23,231 bases of DNA from contig DAOPZL010000044.1 in assembly GCA_035353395.1 (NCBI GenBank), positions 1 to 23,231 on the forward strand, in the 5' to 3' direction. The notes under the pieces are model-generated. The model saw only the letters and a list, made by a program, of their open reading frames with translations, did no database searches and was not told where the DNA came from. Position 1 is the first letter of the stretch. Every line of letters begins with the position of its first letter. Positions 6,175 through 13,712 of this stretch are shown here, piece by piece. The DNA is from UBA1801 sp035353395. Lineage in GTDB: Bacteria; Acidobacteriota; Holophagae; Holophagales; Holophagaceae. The translations under genes and the position numbers were made by a program.

Positions 6175-7086
6175 ATGCCCCACATTCCCTATCTAGGCGA
6201 AGCGGTATCGCTGCTCACCGCGGTCTGCTGGTCCACGAACGCCGTCCTCTTCGCCCGCGCCGGGCAGCGGGTCGGCTCGCCCACCGTCAACGTCGCCCGC
6301 CTGGGCTTCGCGTTCGGGGCCATGCTCCTCCTCCATGGGGCACTCTACGGCTCGCCCTTCCCCTTCGACGCCGGGCCCGTGCGGCTCGCCTGGCTGGCGG
6401 CCTCGGGCCTCATCGGCTTCTCCCTGGGGGACGCCCTGCTCTTCGAGGCCCTCGTGCTGCTCGGGCCTCGGCTGGCCATGCTCATCATGACCCTGTGGCC
6501 CGTGTTCGCGGCGGTGATGGCCTGGGCCTTCCTGGGCCAGACCATGACGCTCCCGAAGGTGCTGGCCATGCTCGCCACGCTGGGCGGCATCGCCCTGGTC
6601 GTGGCGGAGAGGGGCGGAAACCAGGTGGACTCGGACAAGCCGAGGCGCTTCGGCCTGGGGGTGCTCCTGGCCCTGGGAGGCGCCCTGGGCCAGGCCGTGG
6701 GGTTCATCTTCAGCAAGTTCGGCATGGCGGGGGGGCTCAGCCCCATCAGCGCCAACGTCGTGCGGGTCACCGCGGGACTGCTGGCCCTGGGAACGTGGCA
6801 GGCCCTGAAGGGCGAGCTGGCGCCGAACCTCCGGAGGCTCTCGGACCGCCGCGCCGCCTGGTTCATCGCCGTGGGCGCGGTCTTCGGCCCGGTGGTCGGG
6901 GTGGTGCTGAGCCTCTTCGCCATCGAGCACGCCACCTACCTCGGCGTCGCCTCGACCCTCATGTCCCTTTCGCCCGTGATCCTGCTGCCGGTTTCCGTGG
7001 TGCTCGACAAGGAGCGCGTGAGCCTCCGCGCCGTGGCGGGCACCCTCGTGTCCATCGGAGGCGCCACGGCGCTCTTCCTCTTGTGA
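6175..7086 (+). CDS. EamA/DMT-family transporter (first of a tandem pair)
   Basis: A 303-residue inner-membrane protein with about ten hydrophobic segments arranged as two EamA repeats, typical of the drug/metabolite transporter superfamily (about 290-310 residues). Characteristic stretches are LMSLSPVILLPVSVVLDKERV at the end of the second repeat (cited in part: SPVILLPV, DKERV) and PVFAAVMAWAFLGQ at the end of the first. The substrate cannot be read from sequence; relatives export amino acids, metabolites or nucleotide precursors. The ATG at 6175 is preceded by AAAGG at a spacing of 6 nt. The next gene starts 13 nt after its stop and encodes a close paralogue, so this is a tandem duplication in one transcription unit. 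Confidence 0.88.
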   Translation: MPHIPYLGEAVSLLTAVCWSTNAVLFARAGQRVGSPTVNVARLGFAFGAMLLLHGALYGSPFPFDAGPVRLAWLAASGLIGFSLGDALLFEALVLLGPRLAMLIMTLWPVFAAVMAWAFLGQTMTLPKVLAMLATLGGIALVVAERGGNQVDSDKPRRFGLGVLLALGGALGQAVGFIFSKFGMAGGLSPISANVVRVTAGLLALGTWQALKGELAPNLRRLSDRRAAWFIAVGAVFGPVVGVVLSLFAIEHATYLGVASTLMSLSPVILLPVSVVLDKERVSLRAVAGTLVSIGGATALFLL

Positions 7087-7099
7087 GGGGAGGGCTCCG

Positions 7100-8005
7100 G
7101 TGAACCACGTCCCCTACCTGGGCGAAGCCGTCTCCCTGCTGACGGCCGCCTGCTGGTCCGCCACGGCCGTGTTCTTCGCCCGGGCCTCCGGGAGGGCCGG
7201 CTCCCCGGCCGTGAACATGGCGCGCCTGACCCTGGCCCTGGGGGTGATGCTGGTCCTGCACACGGCGCTCTTCGGCAGCCCCTTCCCCCTCCACGCCGGG
7301 CCGCGGATCGCCTGGCTGGCGGCCTCGGGCCTCGTCGGCTTCTCCCTGGGGGACGCCCTGGTCTACGAGGCCTACCTGATCCTCGGGCCGCGGCTCACCA
7401 TGCTCGTCATGACCCTCTGGCCCGTCTTCGCCGCCCTCATGGCCTGGGCCTTCCTGGGACAGGCCATGAATCTCGCCAAGGCGGGCTCCATGCTGGTCAC
7501 CCTGGGCGGCATCGCCCTGGTGGTCGGGGAGAGGGGCGGCGGCGGGGGCCGGCGGCGGCCGGGACGCTTCGCCCTGGGGCTGGCCCTCGCGATGGGGGGC
7601 GCCACCTGCCAGGCCGTGGGGTTCATCTTCAGCAAGCTGGGCATGGCCGGGGGGATCGGCCCCATCAGCGCCAACCTCGTCCGGGTCGTCGCGGGGTTCC
7701 TGGCCCTGGGCTGCTGGCAGGCGCTCCGGGGCGAGCTGCTCCCGAACGCCGGGAGGCTCCGGGACGGCCGCACCCTCCTGCTCATCGCGGGCGGGACCAC
7801 CTGCGGTCCCCTGGTGGGCGTCATGCTGAGCCTCTACGCCATCCAGCACGCCACCTACCTCGGGGTGGCCTCGACGCTCATGTCGCTCTCCCCCGTGATC
7901 CTGCTGCCGGTCTCGGCGATCCTCGACAAGGAGAGGGTCAGCCCGCGCGCCGTGGCCGGCACCCTCGTCTCCCTCGCCGGCGCGGCGGCCCTGTTCCTGC
8001 TCTGA
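7100..8005 (+). CDS. EamA/DMT-family transporter (second of a tandem pair)
   Basis: A 301-residue paralogue of the preceding transporter with the same ten-segment, two-repeat plan. By hand count 45 of the first 64 residues are identical, including YLGEAVSLLTA at the start, and the DNA shares long near-identical runs. The loop between the two halves differs: it is Gly/Arg-rich here (GERGGGGGRRRPGR) and ERGGNQVDSDKPRR in the first copy. The start is a GTG at 7100 with the strong site GAGGGGAGGG just upstream. It converges with the PabC-like gene, 12 nt separating the ends. The pair may have diverged in substrate or may simply raise dosage. A two-subunit transporter is possible but unusual for this family. 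Confidence 0.87.
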   Translation: MNHVPYLGEAVSLLTAACWSATAVFFARASGRAGSPAVNMARLTLALGVMLVLHTALFGSPFPLHAGPRIAWLAASGLVGFSLGDALVYEAYLILGPRLTMLVMTLWPVFAALMAWAFLGQAMNLAKAGSMLVTLGGIALVVGERGGGGGRRRPGRFALGLALAMGGATCQAVGFIFSKLGMAGGIGPISANLVRVVAGFLALGCWQALRGELLPNAGRLRDGRTLLLIAGGTTCGPLVGVMLSLYAIQHATYLGVASTLMSLSPVILLPVSAILDKERVSPRAVAGTLVSLAGAAALFLL

Positions 8006-8021
8006 CCGGACCCCGGGTCAG
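8002..8021. terminator. Hairpin spanning both convergent stop codons
   Basis: CTGACC (8002-8007) pairs with GGTCAG (8016-8021) around an 8-nt loop. The TGA of the EamA gene and the TGA of the opposite gene lie in the two arms. It could act as a weak bidirectional terminator, but there is no T-run on either side. Confidence 0.4.
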
Positions 8022-8767
8022 TCCGCGTTGATGGAGCCCGCGCAGGCGCAGAGGATCGGATGCCTGGGGTTCTTCGGCCCGCCCTCCTCGACGCCGTGCA
8101 CGGGGATGACGCCGTGGATGGCGTTGGTCAGGAAGACCGCATCCGCCCGCTTCAGGTCCTCCACGTCCAGCACCGCCTCGCGCCCCAGGCCGGCCGCCAG
8201 CAGGGCGTTCCGGGCCACGCCCGGGAGGGCCCCCTCCTGGACCGGCGGCGTGAGGATCTCGTCCCCCGTCACCAGGAACAGGTTCGTGCGCCCCCCGTCG
8301 GTGAGCCGCCCGGACTCGTTGAGCGCGACGACCTCGTACAGCGCCCGGTCTTCCGCCTCCCGGGTGAGGAGCAGGTTCTCCAGGTAGGCCATGGTCTTGA
8401 AGCGGTTCAGGGGGTTGGCGCTGCGCCGCGTCATCCTGCGGCCGATCCCGATGTCGATGCGGGCCGGACGGCGGGGTTCCCAGGGGAAGAGGGTGGCCAT
8501 CAGGCTTTCGTCCACGGCGATCAGGCGCAGGACGCCGCTGGCCATCCCGGCGCAGGGCGTGTGGTTCTCCAGGAAGGCCTCCACCACGTCCGCATCCGGG
8601 GGATCCTCCAGTCCCAGGAAGGCGGTGCCGTGGGCCAGCCGGGAGAGATGGGCCTCCAGGCGCAGGGCCCTGCCGTGGCGGATGCGGATGGTCTCGAAGA
8701 GCCCCGCGCCGTTGCGGGCGCCGGAGCGGGCCAGATCGACGCAGGTGTCAGCCGTCAGCGTGAGCAT
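8018..8767 (-). CDS. pabC: Aminodeoxychorismate lyase-like PLP enzyme (class IV aminotransferase fold)
   Basis: A 249-residue fold-type IV PLP enzyme. The PLP-binding Lys is K124 in NRFKTMAYLENLLL, LPGVAR lies at 181-186, and FLTNAIHGVIPV near 212-223 is typical of 4-amino-4-deoxychorismate lyases, which make 4-aminobenzoate for folate. D-amino-acid or branched-chain aminotransferase activity is the alternative. In the family a Glu contacts the cofactor pyridine nitrogen (E-G-x-x-x-N-L-F). Here the aligned residue is D157 in LTDGGRTNLF, a conservative but unusual change. The ATG at 8767 is chosen because similarity starts there. GGGGAGG lies 11 nt upstream, slightly far. Longer upstream frames are Arg/Pro-rich noise. 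No pabA or pabB gene is in the window. It is divergent from the 5'-nucleotidase gene. Confidence 0.8.
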   Translation of the reverse strand: MLTLTADTCVDLARSGARNGAGLFETIRIRHGRALRLEAHLSRLAHGTAFLGLEDPPDADVVEAFLENHTPCAGMASGVLRLIAVDESLMATLFPWEPRRPARIDIGIGRRMTRRSANPLNRFKTMAYLENLLLTREAEDRALYEVVALNESGRLTDGGRTNLFLVTGDEILTPPVQEGALPGVARNALLAAGLGREAVLDVEDLKRADAVFLTNAIHGVIPVHGVEEGGPKNPRHPILCACAGSINAD

Positions 8768-8937
8768 AGGACGATGGACCTCCCCTCGTGGACCGTCTCC
8801 AGTCGCGTGTCGTGCGGATCTCCGCCCCAGACTACACCGGCCTCCGGGCGGGAAAGCAACTCTTTCGCGGGAGCGGGGAGGACCCGGGGCAGGCTTGGAT
8901 CTACAATGGGCCCTGAAACCCAGCATAGGAGCGTTCC

Positions 8938-10752
8938 ATGAGACCTTCCAAGGCGATGCCCCCGGTCGCGGCCTTCCTGCTCGCGGGCCTGGGCGGGCTG
9001 ACGGCCCAGACGGCACCGGACTACACCCTGACGATCCTGCACGTCAACGACACCCACTCCAAGTTCGAGCCCGCCCAGACCAAGCTGACCATGGACCTGG
9101 ACGACCAGCTCAAGGGCAAGGCCGTCTACGTGGAACTGGGCGGCTATCCCCAGGCGGCCGACGTGATCAACCGGCTGCGCGCCAAGGAGCCCAACCCGAT
9201 CCTCGTCCACGCGGGCGACTTCGTGCAGGGCTCCCTCTACTTCACGAAATACGGCGGCGACGCCGACCTGTTCTTCTGGAACAAGGTGAAGCCCAACGTC
9301 GCCACCCTCGGCAACCACGAGTTCGACAAGGGCGTGCCCCTCCTGGCTGAGCACCTCCTGGGCCAGACGAAGTGGACCTTCGTCTCCTCCAACGTGGACT
9401 TCTCCAAGGAGTCGGAACTGGCGGGGCTCGCCCCGGCGCCCTACGCGATCAAGGAATTCGGGAAGCAGAAGGTCGGCTTCGTCGGCGCCACCACCGGCGA
9501 GACGCCCTTCATCTCCAGCCCCGGCAAGAACATCACCTTCCAGGCCCCGATCGTCGCGGTCCAGAAGGCCGTGGACGAGCTGACCCAGAAGGGCGTCAAC
9601 AAGATCATCCTCGTCTCGCACCTCGGCTACGACGTGGACCAGGCCCTCGCGGCTCAGACCAAGGGCATCGACGTCATCGTGGGCGGCCACAGCCATACCC
9701 TGCTCGGCGACTGGAAGGCCGTGGGCCTGGGCGACAAGAACCCCTATCCCACCGTGGCGAAGAGCCTGGACGGCAGCACGGTCCTCATCGTCCAGGCCTG
9801 GGAGTGGGCCAAGGTGGTGGGTGACCTGAAGGTGGATTTCGACGCGGCCGGCAAGGTCCAGTCCTGGACCGGTTCGCCGGTGGCCGTGGTGGGCGATGCC
9901 TGGTTCCGCGTCTACGACCTGCCGAATCCCAAGGGCGAACTCAGGCGCGTGCAGTTCGTGAAGAAGGGGACCGTCGAGGTCAAGGAGTACGACGGCAAGG
10001 GCTACGCGGCGGTGCCCGACGACCTGAAGGCCCACTACCTGGGCGCCTTCGACAAGCTGCAGGCCGCCCTCGCCAGGCAGCCCGGCCTGGCCCTGACGCA
10101 GGGAGACGCCGGCCTGAAGGCCCTCGTGGCCGATTTCGCCGCCGGCGTGAAGGAGCTCCAGGCCACCGTGGCCGCCCAGGTGGGCGAGGACATGAAGCGC
10201 GGCCTCAACACGGGCCCCGGCCCCGTCATTGCCGACGCCATGCGCGCCAAGACCGGCGCCCGGATCGCCCTCTCCAACACGGGCGGCATCCGCACGGACT
10301 TCGTCCAGGGCCCCCTCACCGTGGCCCAGGTCTACGAGGTGATCCCCTTCGGCAACACGCTCGTGACCATGCCGATGAAGGGCGCGGACGCCGTGAAGGC
10401 CATCGAGGACGGCATCGACTTCAGCCTGGGCAAGATGGGCAAGCAGCTCCCGGCCAACCCCCTGATCTACGTCTCCGGGGTCAAGTTCGACGTGGACATC
10501 GAGAAGCCCAAGGGCAGCCGGGTCTCCAACCCCATGGTCCTGGACGGCTCCGCCTACAAGCCCCTGGACCCGGCCGCCTCCTACACGGTCGTGGTGAACA
10601 ACTTCATGGCGGCCGGCGGCGATCTCTACAGCACCCTGAAGGCCACCCCCGGCCAGATCGACACCGGCACCATCGATGCCGAGGCGCTGCTGGACTACGT
10701 CAAGGGCATGACCCTCAAGAACCAGGATCCCCGCATCAACGTCGTCAAGTAG
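8938..10752 (+). CDS. Exported 5'-nucleotidase / UshA-type metallophosphoesterase
   Basis: A 604-residue enzyme of the UshA/NadN/CpdB family that dephosphorylates nucleotides (or related sugars and cyclic nucleotides) outside the cytoplasmic membrane. Residues 1-24 form a Sec signal peptide. The catalytic domain is intact: D38-T-H40, GD at 93-94 in HAGDFVQGS, GNHEF at 125-129, SHLG and GGHSHT. The C-terminal substrate domain has SNTGGIRTDFVQGPLT and a late NNFMAAGGD. The ATG at 8938 follows TAGGAG by about 6 nt. It is followed by a strong GC hairpin and the flavin protein gene. Its likely role is phosphate or nucleoside scavenging. The exact substrate is not readable. It serves as an active comparison for the degenerate homologue at 16675-18285. 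Confidence 0.92.
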   Translation: MRPSKAMPPVAAFLLAGLGGLTAQTAPDYTLTILHVNDTHSKFEPAQTKLTMDLDDQLKGKAVYVELGGYPQAADVINRLRAKEPNPILVHAGDFVQGSLYFTKYGGDADLFFWNKVKPNVATLGNHEFDKGVPLLAEHLLGQTKWTFVSSNVDFSKESELAGLAPAPYAIKEFGKQKVGFVGATTGETPFISSPGKNITFQAPIVAVQKAVDELTQKGVNKIILVSHLGYDVDQALAAQTKGIDVIVGGHSHTLLGDWKAVGLGDKNPYPTVAKSLDGSTVLIVQAWEWAKVVGDLKVDFDAAGKVQSWTGSPVAVVGDAWFRVYDLPNPKGELRRVQFVKKGTVEVKEYDGKGYAAVPDDLKAHYLGAFDKLQAALARQPGLALTQGDAGLKALVADFAAGVKELQATVAAQVGEDMKRGLNTGPGPVIADAMRAKTGARIALSNTGGIRTDFVQGPLTVAQVYEVIPFGNTLVTMPMKGADAVKAIEDGIDFSLGKMGKQLPANPLIYVSGVKFDVDIEKPKGSRVSNPMVLDGSAYKPLDPAASYTVVVNNFMAAGGDLYSTLKATPGQIDTGTIDAEALLDYVKGMTLKNQDPRINVVK

Positions 10753-10764
10753 CATCACCCGGAA

Positions 10765-10801
10765 CCGGGAGCAGGCGGCCGGGAAGGCCGCTCGCTCCCG
10801 G
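10765..10801 (+). terminator. Long GC-rich hairpin between nucleotidase and PNPOx-like genes
   Basis: Outer stem CCGGGAGC/GCTCCCGG (10765-10772 with 10794-10801) encloses an inner stem GCGGCC/GGCCGC with a GGGAA loop. No T-run follows and the next ribosome site is within 10 nt. It may attenuate read-through or protect the upstream mRNA end instead of fully terminating. Confidence 0.55.
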
Positions 10802-10819
10802 CGTCCAGGAGGAGCCCCC

Positions 10820-11434
10820 GTGCGCCGCAGAGAATTCGAAGTGACCGACCCGCAGGAGACGAACGCCGTGCTGGACGCGGCCTCCTGGGGTTCCCTTGCC
10901 CTGATCACGCCCCAGGGGACGCCCCTCCAGGTCCCTCTCAACTTCGTGCGGCTGGGGGACCAGCTCTACTTCCACGGCACCCATGACGGGGAGAAGATGG
11001 AGGTCCTGGCGCTGAACGGCGCGGCCAGCTTCCTGGTCGTGGAGCCCTACGCGATCCTCCCCTCCACCTTCTTCGGCTCGAAGACCGCCTGCACCGCCGC
11101 CCAGCTCTTCAGGTCCGTGGTCGTGAAGGGGCGGGCCCGCCTGGTGGAGGCCACCGCGGAGAAGGCGGAGGCCCTCCAGGCCCTCATGGCCAAGCTGCAG
11201 CCCGAGGGCGGCCATGCGCCGATCACGGCCGACGGCCCCGGCTACCGGGCGTCCTTGAAGGGGGTCGCGGTCTTCGCCATGTCCATGGAAACCGTCACCG
11301 GGAAGTTCAAGCTGGGCCAGAACTACGGCCCGGACGTGGCCGGTCGGCTCATGGAACAGCTCGAGCGGCGCGGCGGCCCCGAGGATGCGCGCACCCTCGA
11401 GGCCATGCGCCGGTCCCGCCCCGCGGACAAGTGA
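10820..11434 (+). CDS. Pyridoxamine 5'-phosphate oxidase-family flavin-binding protein
   Basis: A 204-residue split-barrel protein of the PNPOx-like, flavin-binding group (NimA/Pyridox_ox_2 type). Recognisable parts are the N-terminal MRRREFEVTDPQETNAVLD, the barrel strand GSLALITPQGTPLQVPLNFV, LYFHGTHDGEKMEVLALN and the region around FRSVVVKGRARLV. Members bind FMN, FAD or F420 and reduce varied substrates; some detoxify nitroimidazoles. The substrate here is unknown. The start is a GTG at 10820 with AGGAGGAG about 6 nt upstream. It lies 67 nt after the nucleotidase stop, with the hairpin between them. It converges with the CoA-disulfide reductase gene at 11451. Confidence 0.85.
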   Translation: MRRREFEVTDPQETNAVLDAASWGSLALITPQGTPLQVPLNFVRLGDQLYFHGTHDGEKMEVLALNGAASFLVVEPYAILPSTFFGSKTACTAAQLFRSVVVKGRARLVEATAEKAEALQALMAKLQPEGGHAPITADGPGYRASLKGVAVFAMSMETVTGKFKLGQNYGPDVAGRLMEQLERRGGPEDARTLEAMRRSRPADK

Positions 11435-11450
11435 AGGCGGGCGGGAAGGC

Positions 11451-13118
11451 TCAGCGCCGGTCCAGCCCCGCGCCCTTCCAGAATCCGTAGATCCGGTACC
11501 CCCCGGAGAGGTTCCGGCAGCGGTAGCCCAGCTGGGAAAGCATCCGGCAGGCCACGTAGCCGCGCAGGCCCACCTGGCAGAAGACCCGCAGCTCGCGGTC
11601 CTTCGGCAGCTCGGAGAGGCGGCCCCGCAGGTCGTCCACCGGCACGTTCAGGGCGCCCGGGATGGTGCCCTGGGCGAACTCCTCGGGCATGCGCACGTCC
11701 AGGAGCAGGGCGTCGCCGGGGTTGGCCAGCTCCTCCAGCTCCCAGTCGGAGACGTCCCCCCGCAGGACGTTGGCTGCGACGAAGCCCGCCATGTTCACAG
11801 GGTCCTTGGCGCTGCCGTAGGGAGGCGCGTAGGAAAGCTCCAGGTCCTCCAGGTCGAAGACCGTGAGCCCCGCCCGCAGGGCCACGGCCAGCACGTCCAT
11901 GCGCTTGTCCACGCCGGCCTGGCCGACGGCCTGGGCACCCAGGATGCGGCCGTCCGCAGGGTCGAACAGGAGCTTGAGGGCGATGGGCTTGGCGCCGGGG
12001 TAGTAGGAGGCGTGATCGGCGGTGTGCACGTAGATCTTCCGGAAGGGCCTTCCCGCGCGCGCCAGGGCCTTCTCGCTCGCGCCGGTCATGGCGAAGGTCT
12101 GGTCGAAGACCCTCACCACGGAGGTCCCCTGGGTGTCCTTGTAGCGCCCGGGCCTTCCGAAGATCACGTCCGCCGCGAGCCGCCCCTGGCGGTTCGCGGG
12201 CCCGGCCAGCGGAATGGCCGCGGGGGAGCCGGTGACCAGGTCGCGCACCTCCACCGCGTCCCCCACCGCGAGGATGGCGGGATCGCTGGTGGTCATCCGG
12301 TCGTCCACACGGATCCCTCCCGTGGGACCGAGTTCCAGGCCGGCCTCCCGGGCCAGCTTCGCCTCGGGCCTGACCCCGATGGCCATCACGGCGAGACCGC
12401 ACCGCAGCAAGGATCCGTCGTCGAGCAGCACGTCGAGGCCGTTCTCCGCCGGCACGAAGGCCTTCGCGGACACGTTCAGCCTGAGTTCGACATGGTTCCG
12501 CGCGAGTTCCTCCTGGAGCGGGAAGGCCATCTCCGGGTCCGCGACGCTGAGCACCTGGGGCAGCCGTTCCACCACGACGACCTCCAGGCCCCGGCCGTCG
12601 AAGGCCTCCGCCATCTCCAGGCCGATGTAGCCCGCGCCGACCACCACGGCGCGCTCGACGGAGGCGCCGTCGGCCGCCGCGAGGATGGCCTCCATGTCCT
12701 CCAGGTTCCGCAGGGTCAGCACCCGGGGATCGCCGGCCCCGGGCACCGGCGGCCGGACCGGCTCCGCGCCGGGGCTCAGGACCAGGGCATCGTAGGGCTC
12801 CCGGTATTCCCGCCCCGTGAGGCGCTCGCGCACGAGCACCTCCTTGGCCGCCCGGTCGATGGCCACCACCTCCGAGTTCACCCGCACGTCCAGGTTGAAG
12901 CGGGCGCGCAGGCTCTCGGGCGTCTGCACGAGCAGCTTCCGCCGGTCGGAGATGTCCCCGCCGATGTGGTAGGGAAGTCCGCAGTTGGCGAAGGAGACGT
13001 GGGGGCCCCGCTCGAAGAGGACGATATGGGCGGTCTCGGAGAGCCTCCGGGCGCGGGCCGCGGCGCTTGCGCCTCCCGCGACTCCCCCCACGATGACGAT
13101 TCGCTTGATTTCAGGCAT
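11451..13118 (-). CDS. CoA-disulfide reductase / rhodanese fusion (CoADR-Rhd, polysulfide-type)
   Basis: A 555-residue flavoprotein. An FAD-binding GGVAGGASAAARARR is followed by the single active-site Cys (C46 in SFANCGLPYH) typical of CoA-disulfide reductases, then an NAD(P)H-binding GAGYIGLEMAE and a second FAD motif ending in AILAVGDA. Residues from about 455 form a rhodanese domain with active-site C514 in CQVGLRG. Characterised fusions of this type use CoA to reduce persulfides or polysulfide with NAD(P)H, releasing sulfide. Disulfide reduction or NADH oxidation are alternatives. The ATG at 13118 is preferred (AAGG 9 nt upstream); an in-frame ATG at 13127 touches the ribosome site. It lies 85 nt downstream of the thioredoxin gene on the same strand, so a joint sulfur-redox unit is likely. 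Confidence 0.9.
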   Translation of the reverse strand: MPEIKRIVIVGGVAGGASAAARARRLSETAHIVLFERGPHVSFANCGLPYHIGGDISDRRKLLVQTPESLRARFNLDVRVNSEVVAIDRAAKEVLVRERLTGREYREPYDALVLSPGAEPVRPPVPGAGDPRVLTLRNLEDMEAILAAADGASVERAVVVGAGYIGLEMAEAFDGRGLEVVVVERLPQVLSVADPEMAFPLQEELARNHVELRLNVSAKAFVPAENGLDVLLDDGSLLRCGLAVMAIGVRPEAKLAREAGLELGPTGGIRVDDRMTTSDPAILAVGDAVEVRDLVTGSPAAIPLAGPANRQGRLAADVIFGRPGRYKDTQGTSVVRVFDQTFAMTGASEKALARAGRPFRKIYVHTADHASYYPGAKPIALKLLFDPADGRILGAQAVGQAGVDKRMDVLAVALRAGLTVFDLEDLELSYAPPYGSAKDPVNMAGFVAANVLRGDVSDWELEELANPGDALLLDVRMPEEFAQGTIPGALNVPVDDLRGRLSELPKDRELRVFCQVGLRGYVACRMLSQLGYRCRNLSGGYRIYGFWKGAGLDRR

Positions 13119-13138
13119 GGTGATCATCCTTGGACCTG

Positions 13139-13190
13139 CCGGGGAAAGCGCCGGCGCTCCCGATTCTACCTGGAGCCCGGCGCTTCCCGG
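13139..13190 (-). promoter_or_regulatory. Long intercistronic hairpin between thioredoxin and CoADR-Rhd
   Basis: CCGGGGAAAGCGCCGG pairs with CCGGCGCTTCCCGG apart from two bulged bases, and GCTCC/GGAGC extends the stem towards an 11-nt loop. It fills most of the 85-nt space between two co-directional genes. There is no T-run, so processing or partial attenuation is as likely as termination. Confidence 0.55.
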
Positions 13191-13203
13191 AAAACCGGCG
13201 CGC

Positions 13204-13524
13204 CTACCGGGCCGCTTCCAGCGCCTTCACGAGGGTGTCCGCCTGCTGGAGCCCGACGAAACGCTGGACGACCTTCCCGCCCTTCATGACCACCAGCGTG
13301 GGGATCGCCTGGACGCCGAAGGGCGCCGACAGTTCCGGCTCCTCGTCCACGTTGACCTTGGCGACGATGGCCTGGTCCCCGATCTTCTCGGAGACCTGCT
13401 CCAGGATGGGGCCCTGGGAGCGGCAGGGCCCGCACCAGGGGGCCCAGAAGTCGATGATCACCGGCTTGTCCTGGCCCTTGACCTTGTCGAAGGCAGCGGC
13501 GGTGAGATGGATGACGTTGGACAT
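13204..13524 (-). CDS. trxA: Thioredoxin
   Basis: A 106-residue thioredoxin with the active site WCGPC at 30-34, the buried Asp in PVIIDFWAPW and the cis-Pro loop AIPT (P75), matching the usual length of about 105-110. It reduces protein disulfides in the cytoplasm. The ATG at 13524 has GGAGGA 6 nt upstream, and the start matches the family. The longer upstream frame is not needed. It is the first gene of a probable operon with the CoADR-rhodanese fusion, suggesting reduction of persulfides or mixed disulfides as a shared task. A near-consensus -35 lies about 130 nt upstream in an AT-rich patch. The leader contains a GAGCGAA/TTCGCTC hairpin (13595-13620). Confidence 0.95.
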   Translation of the reverse strand: MSNVIHLTAAAFDKVKGQDKPVIIDFWAPWCGPCRSQGPILEQVSEKIGDQAIVAKVNVDEEPELSAPFGVQAIPTLVVMKGGKVVQRFVGLQQADTLVKALEAAR

Positions 13525-13594
13525 GAGGGTTCCTCCAGGAATGGGATGGCGTCCGCGGGTTCGGGGTGACAGGACCTTCGGGCCGCCAGCCCCG

Positions 13595-13620
13595 GAGCGA
13601 AGCATCCATGTGTTTCGCTC
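13595..13620 (-). promoter_or_regulatory. Hairpin in the thioredoxin leader
   Basis: GAGCGAA (13595-13601) pairs with TTCGCTC (13614-13620) around a 12-nt loop at the start of the predicted thioredoxin transcript. It may stabilise the mRNA. No known RNA family was recognised. Confidence 0.4.
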
Positions 13621-13629
13621 TACAACCAT

Positions 13630-13657
13630 AGAATAATATAGACGATTGCTTTGTCAA
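13630..13657 (-). promoter_or_regulatory. Thioredoxin operon promoter with direct ATAG repeats
   Basis: On the minus strand a perfect TTGACA (13657-13652) is followed after 16 bp by TATTCT (13635-13630). The -10 element overlaps two ATAG units spaced 10 bp apart (13628-13631 and 13638-13641 on the plus strand), which could be an operator. The patch 13620-13668 is strikingly AT-rich compared with its surroundings. Confidence 0.55.
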
Positions 13658-13712
13658 GAATATTTTGGGCGGACCGGGAAAGGGGTCCATACTGGAGGCT
13701 CCAGAGGGACCC

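Noticed and set aside
8879..8907. Promoter for the 5'-nucleotidase based on TACAAT at 8902-8907
   Set aside because: There is no acceptable -35 box at 16-18 bp, so one six-base match is not enough.
8768..9016. N-terminal extension of the PabC-like protein
   Set aside because: The extra residues are Arg/Pro-rich and overlap the 5' end of the divergent nucleotidase gene. Family similarity begins at the ATG at 8767.
13525..13629. Longer thioredoxin with an N-terminal extension
   Set aside because: The extension covers the predicted leader hairpin, has no similarity to the family, and the ATG at 13524 has a strong GGAGGA site.
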